NCBI GenBank assembly: GCA_002391565.1 | Contig: DGFH01000319.1 | Span: 6,493 to 15,193 of the forward strand | Direction of reading: 5' to 3' | Length of the DNA: 8,701 nucleotides | Source of the DNA: Anaerolineales bacterium UBA3905 | GTDB lineage: Bacteria; Chloroflexota; Anaerolineae; Caldilineales; Caldilineaceae | Part shown: positions 1 through 8,701 of the stretch, in pieces | Numbering within the stretch: the stretch's first letter is position 1 | Layout of the letters: each line of letters starts with the position of its first letter | Translations under genes and position numbers: made by a program | Notes under the pieces: model-generated | The model's database searches: none | Told to the model about the DNA's origin: nothing | What the model saw: only the letters and a program-made list of their open reading frames with translations

Positions 1-2471
<2,471 letters not shown>

Positions 2472-2497
2472 GGTGGGTCGGTCTTTTCTAGTGGAAA

Positions 2498-2553
2498 TGG
2501 AGAGTGGAGATTGAGAATTGCTTCGCCAGCAGATCTTCAATCTCTACTCTCCA
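2498..2553. repeat. Imperfect hairpin between the lactonase gene and mutS
   Basis: TGGAGAGTGGAGATTG (2498-2513) and CAATCTCTACTCTCCA (2538-2553) are inverted 16-bp arms with one mismatch, separated by 24 bases. Weaker pairing continues outward and inward. The base composition resembles the GGAGATT family, so it may be a diverged member. It fills most of the 97-bp space between the stop of the SMP-30-like gene and the mutS start and could act as a transcript-ending or mRNA-stabilising stem. There is no T-tract, so it is not a clear intrinsic terminator. Confidence 0.75.
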
Positions 2554-2568
2554 AACTTCACTCTTCGA

Positions 2569-3570
<1,002 letters not shown>

Positions 3571-3579
3571 AGTGTTGAG

Positions 3580-3583
3580 TCCT
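3580..3583 (-). promoter_or_regulatory. Ribosome binding site of the lactonase gene
   Basis: AGGA on the minus strand, nine bases before the ATG at 3570. It supports that start and lies just outside the heptamer-repeat block that fills the rest of the spacer. Confidence 0.6.
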
Positions 3584-3601
3584 GAGGTTGAATAAGCGAT
3601 A

Positions 3602-3740
3602 GGAGATTAGAGATTGGAGATTAGAGACTGCAGATTGGAGATCGGAGACTGGGGGATTGAGAGATTGGTTTTGTCCGGTTCGAGCAAATTGCCGGCTTCC
3701 ATCTGAACAATCTCCAATCTCTTAATCTCTTGATTTCTCC
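3602..3740. repeat. Degenerate GGAGATT tandem/palindromic element in spacer
   Basis: The 187-bp space between the CHAT gene and the lactonase gene is mostly this element. Seven exact-length heptamers (GGAGATT, AGAGATT, GGAGATT, AGAGACT, GCAGATT, GGAGATC, GGAGACT; 3602-3650) and two 8-base variants (3651-3666) are followed by about 42 bases of unique sequence, then inverted units (AATCTCC, AATCTCTT, AATCTCTT; 3709-3731). Unlike the copy in mutS it has accumulated substitutions, including TTAG variants that create stops. A CGCATGCG palindrome lies at 3744-3751, just beyond its end, recalling the GCATGCG loop of the mutS copy. No small gene is supported here. Confidence 0.88.
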
Positions 3741-3757
3741 CTCCGCATGCGAAATTT

Positions 3758-6115
<2,358 letters not shown>

Positions 6116-6120
6116 GATGA

Positions 6121-6126
6121 CCCCCT
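6121..6126 (-). promoter_or_regulatory. Ribosome binding site deciding the CHAT gene start
   Basis: AGGGGG on the minus strand lies five bases before the ATG at 6115. It is close to the AGGAGG consensus and favours this ATG over the in-frame TTG at 6130, which overlaps the same sequence. Confidence 0.6.
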
Positions 6127-6147
6127 GCAAGCGAACGTCCTGTGATC

Positions 6148-6160
6148 GAGGAGACTCCTC
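6148..6160. repeat. 13-bp palindrome between rarD and the CHAT gene
   Basis: GAGGAGACTCCTC is a perfect 6+1+6 inverted repeat in the 60-bp gap between the rarD stop and the CHAT start. It could be a small operator or a weak stem. The single-base centre makes a normal hairpin unlikely. No function can be assigned from sequence. Confidence 0.5.
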
Positions 6161-6175
6161 TCATCGGCTGGTGCG

Positions 6176-7087
6176 TCAGGCGCGCGCCAGCGGCGTCTGC
6201 TGTTGTCTGATCTGGTGTTGACGGTGGAATCCTTCCACTGAATAGATTATCAGCGCTAACCAGATAATCGCAAAGCCGATCAAACGGGTCGGGCTGAACG
6301 GCTCCTGGAAGATTAGCAACCCCACCAGAAATTGCAGCGTCGGTGCAATGTACTGGAGGATGCCGAGCAGTGACAGAGGAATCAGCCGCGCCGCCGAAGC
6401 GAACCAGACCAGCGGCATCACCGTGACGACGCCGGTCGAAAGCAGTAGCAACAGCTTGCCCCAGCCATAGCTCACCAGGCTGTCATGACCGGAGCTTTCG
6501 CGAAAGAACAGCAGCGCCAGCGCCGGCAACAGCAACGTGCCGGCCTCGACGGTAAGTCCCTGCATCGAGTGCAGCGTGCCGTGTTTTTTGAGCAGACCGT
6601 AAAAGGCAAAGGTGAAAGCCAGTGTGAGCGCAATCCACGGTAACTGGCCGTAGCTGACGGTCAGGAAGATCACGCCCGCTGTCGCCGTCGCAATCGCCGC
6701 CCACTGGCCGACGCGCAACCGTTCGCTCATCACGACCACGCCGAGCAGCACACTCACCAGCGGATTGATGAAGTAGCCGAGACTGGATTCGATCACGAAG
6801 CCGGCGTTGACGGCCCAGATGTAGGTGTACCAGTTGGCGGCCAGCACGACCCCCGCCAGCGCGTATAGCCCAAGCGTCCGCCGTGAGCGCAGCGCCGGGC
6901 CTAGCCAGCGCCATTCCTGGCGCACCGTCAGCAGAATGACCAGAAAGCCAAACGACCAGATGATCCGGTGGGCAAGGATGTCGAGAGCCGGCACCGGCGC
7001 CAACAGCCGGAAGTAGAGCGGAAAGACGCCCCAGATTGCATAACAGGCAATCGCAAACCACATCCCACGTCGTTCGTTGTCACGCAT
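6176..7087 (-). CDS. rarD: RarD-type EamA/DMT superfamily transporter
   Basis: 303-residue inner-membrane protein of the drug/metabolite transporter (EamA) superfamily, RarD branch, with about ten hydrophobic helices. Segments shared with E. coli RarD include YAIWGVFPLYF (16-26), ILAHRIIWSF (37-46), NWYTYIWAVN (85-94), SSLGYFINPLVSVLLG (101-116), FAFYGLLKK (160-168) and LGILQYIAPTLQFL (241-254). The length matches the usual 290-305 residues. RarD was named for chloramphenicol sensitivity in older literature, but its substrate is not firmly established. The start at 7087 (MRDNERRG) is chosen because AGGA lies seven bases upstream. A longer in-frame start at 7162 would add 25 residues translated only from the adjacent DNA repeat and is unlikely. 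The 60-bp gap to the downstream CHAT gene allows co-transcription. Confidence 0.93.
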   Translation of the reverse strand: MRDNERRGMWFAIACYAIWGVFPLYFRLLAPVPALDILAHRIIWSFGFLVILLTVRQEWRWLGPALRSRRTLGLYALAGVVLAANWYTYIWAVNAGFVIESSLGYFINPLVSVLLGVVVMSERLRVGQWAAIATATAGVIFLTVSYGQLPWIALTLAFTFAFYGLLKKHGTLHSMQGLTVEAGTLLLPALALLFFRESSGHDSLVSYGWGKLLLLLSTGVVTVMPLVWFASAARLIPLSLLGILQYIAPTLQFLVGLLIFQEPFSPTRLIGFAIIWLALIIYSVEGFHRQHQIRQQQTPLARA

Positions 7088-7094
7088 GGATCGA

Positions 7095-7098
7095 TCCT
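7095..7098 (-). promoter_or_regulatory. Ribosome binding site deciding the rarD start
   Basis: AGGA on the minus strand, seven bases before the ATG at 7087. It supports that start over the in-frame ATG at 7162, which lies within the inverted repeat of the spacer. Confidence 0.65.
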
Positions 7099-7112
7099 TT
7101 ATCAAGTCTATT

Positions 7113-7208
7113 GACGCAAAGACGCAAGGTCGCAGAGAAACGCCAAGAGAAATCAAAGCCACTATCTAGCCAATTGGCGGCGTCTTTGCGTCTCTGCGAC
7201 TTTGTGTC
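7113..7208. repeat. GACGCAAAGACGCAGAG-type inverted repeat in spacer
   Basis: The 152-bp spacer between the flippase stop and rarD holds two inverted arms. The left arm (about 7113-7150) has GACGCAAAG, then TCGCAGAG, then ACGCCAAGAG. The reverse complement of the right arm (about 7181-7208) reads GACACAAAG, TCGCAGAG, ACGCAAAGACG, so the arms match apart from an 8-base insertion in the left arm and a few substitutions. About 30 bases separate them. This is a different family from the GGAGATT repeats. Similar 'TTTGCGTC' intergenic repeats are common in several bacterial phyla (recollection, not searched). Confidence 0.8.
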
Positions 7209-7239
7209 GGAAAAGTGTTTGCTCACTGCACACCTGGTT

Positions 7240-8682
<1,443 letters not shown>

Positions 8683-8701
8683 CTGTCTCTTATACACATC
8701 T
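8683..8701. other. Tn5/Nextera transposase adapter sequence (assembly artefact)
   Basis: CTGTCTCTTATACACATCT is an exact 19-base match to the Tn5 mosaic end used in Nextera libraries and ends exactly at the window edge. It is uncut adapter, not genomic DNA. On the minus strand it reads MYKRQ, a known spurious N-terminus in metagenomic protein sets. Confidence 0.97.

Noticed and set aside
7088..7162. 25-residue N-terminal extension of RarD from an upstream ATG
   Set aside because: The extra residues are translated from the inverted repeat, and the ATG at 7087 has a good ribosome binding site and matches the family start.
8683..8701. Natural Tn5/IS50 transposon end
   Set aside because: The match is to the synthetic 19-base mosaic end and stops exactly at the contig edge, which fits library adapter rather than an inserted transposon.

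Overview
The window is high-GC bacterial DNA with five protein genes, all on the minus strand. Read in their direction of transcription (right to left) they are: a Wzx/MATE-type polysaccharide flippase (5' end missing), a RarD/EamA transporter, a large CHAT-domain protein, an SMP-30/gluconolactonase-family protein, and mutS (3' end beyond the left edge). No tRNA, rRNA, CRISPR array, transposase or integrase is visible. The spaces between genes hold repeats rather than further genes.

The organism is probably a member of Chloroflexota (Anaerolineae/Caldilineae-like). This is inference: high GC, a stand-alone CHAT protein, and short tandem/palindromic repeats of the GGAGATT type and the 'GCGTCTTTGCGTCTCTGCG' type, which I associate with such genomes. 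The last 19 bases are exactly the Tn5/Nextera mosaic-end adapter, so the window is the end of a short-read assembly, probably metagenomic, and that edge is artificial.

Layout: 1-2471 mutS; 2472-2568 a spacer with an imperfect hairpin; 2569-3570 SMP-30-like lactonase; 3571-3757 a spacer almost filled by a heptamer-repeat palindrome; 3758-6115 CHAT protein; 6116-6175 a short spacer with a 13-bp palindrome and a ribosome binding site; 6176-7087 rarD-like gene; 7088-7239 a spacer with a second type of inverted repeat; 7240-8682 flippase; 8683-8701 adapter. The genes do not form an obvious pathway. The 60-bp gap between rarD and the CHAT gene is the only spacing that suggests co-transcription; the other gaps are 97-187 bp and contain hairpins that could separate transcripts.

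The most notable observation is that the heptamer repeat filling the 3571-3757 spacer also sits inside mutS as a roughly 80-bp palindromic insert. It is read through in frame and adds a Pro/Asn/Ser/Leu-rich stretch to a loop of the lever domain. Because the unit is 7 bp and has no stop in any frame on either strand, it can enter genes without breaking them, and changes in copy number could switch mutS off and on. The second point of interest is the CHAT protein, which has an intact His/Cys pair and uncharacterised helical and beta-rich N-terminal regions but no recognisable partner here.
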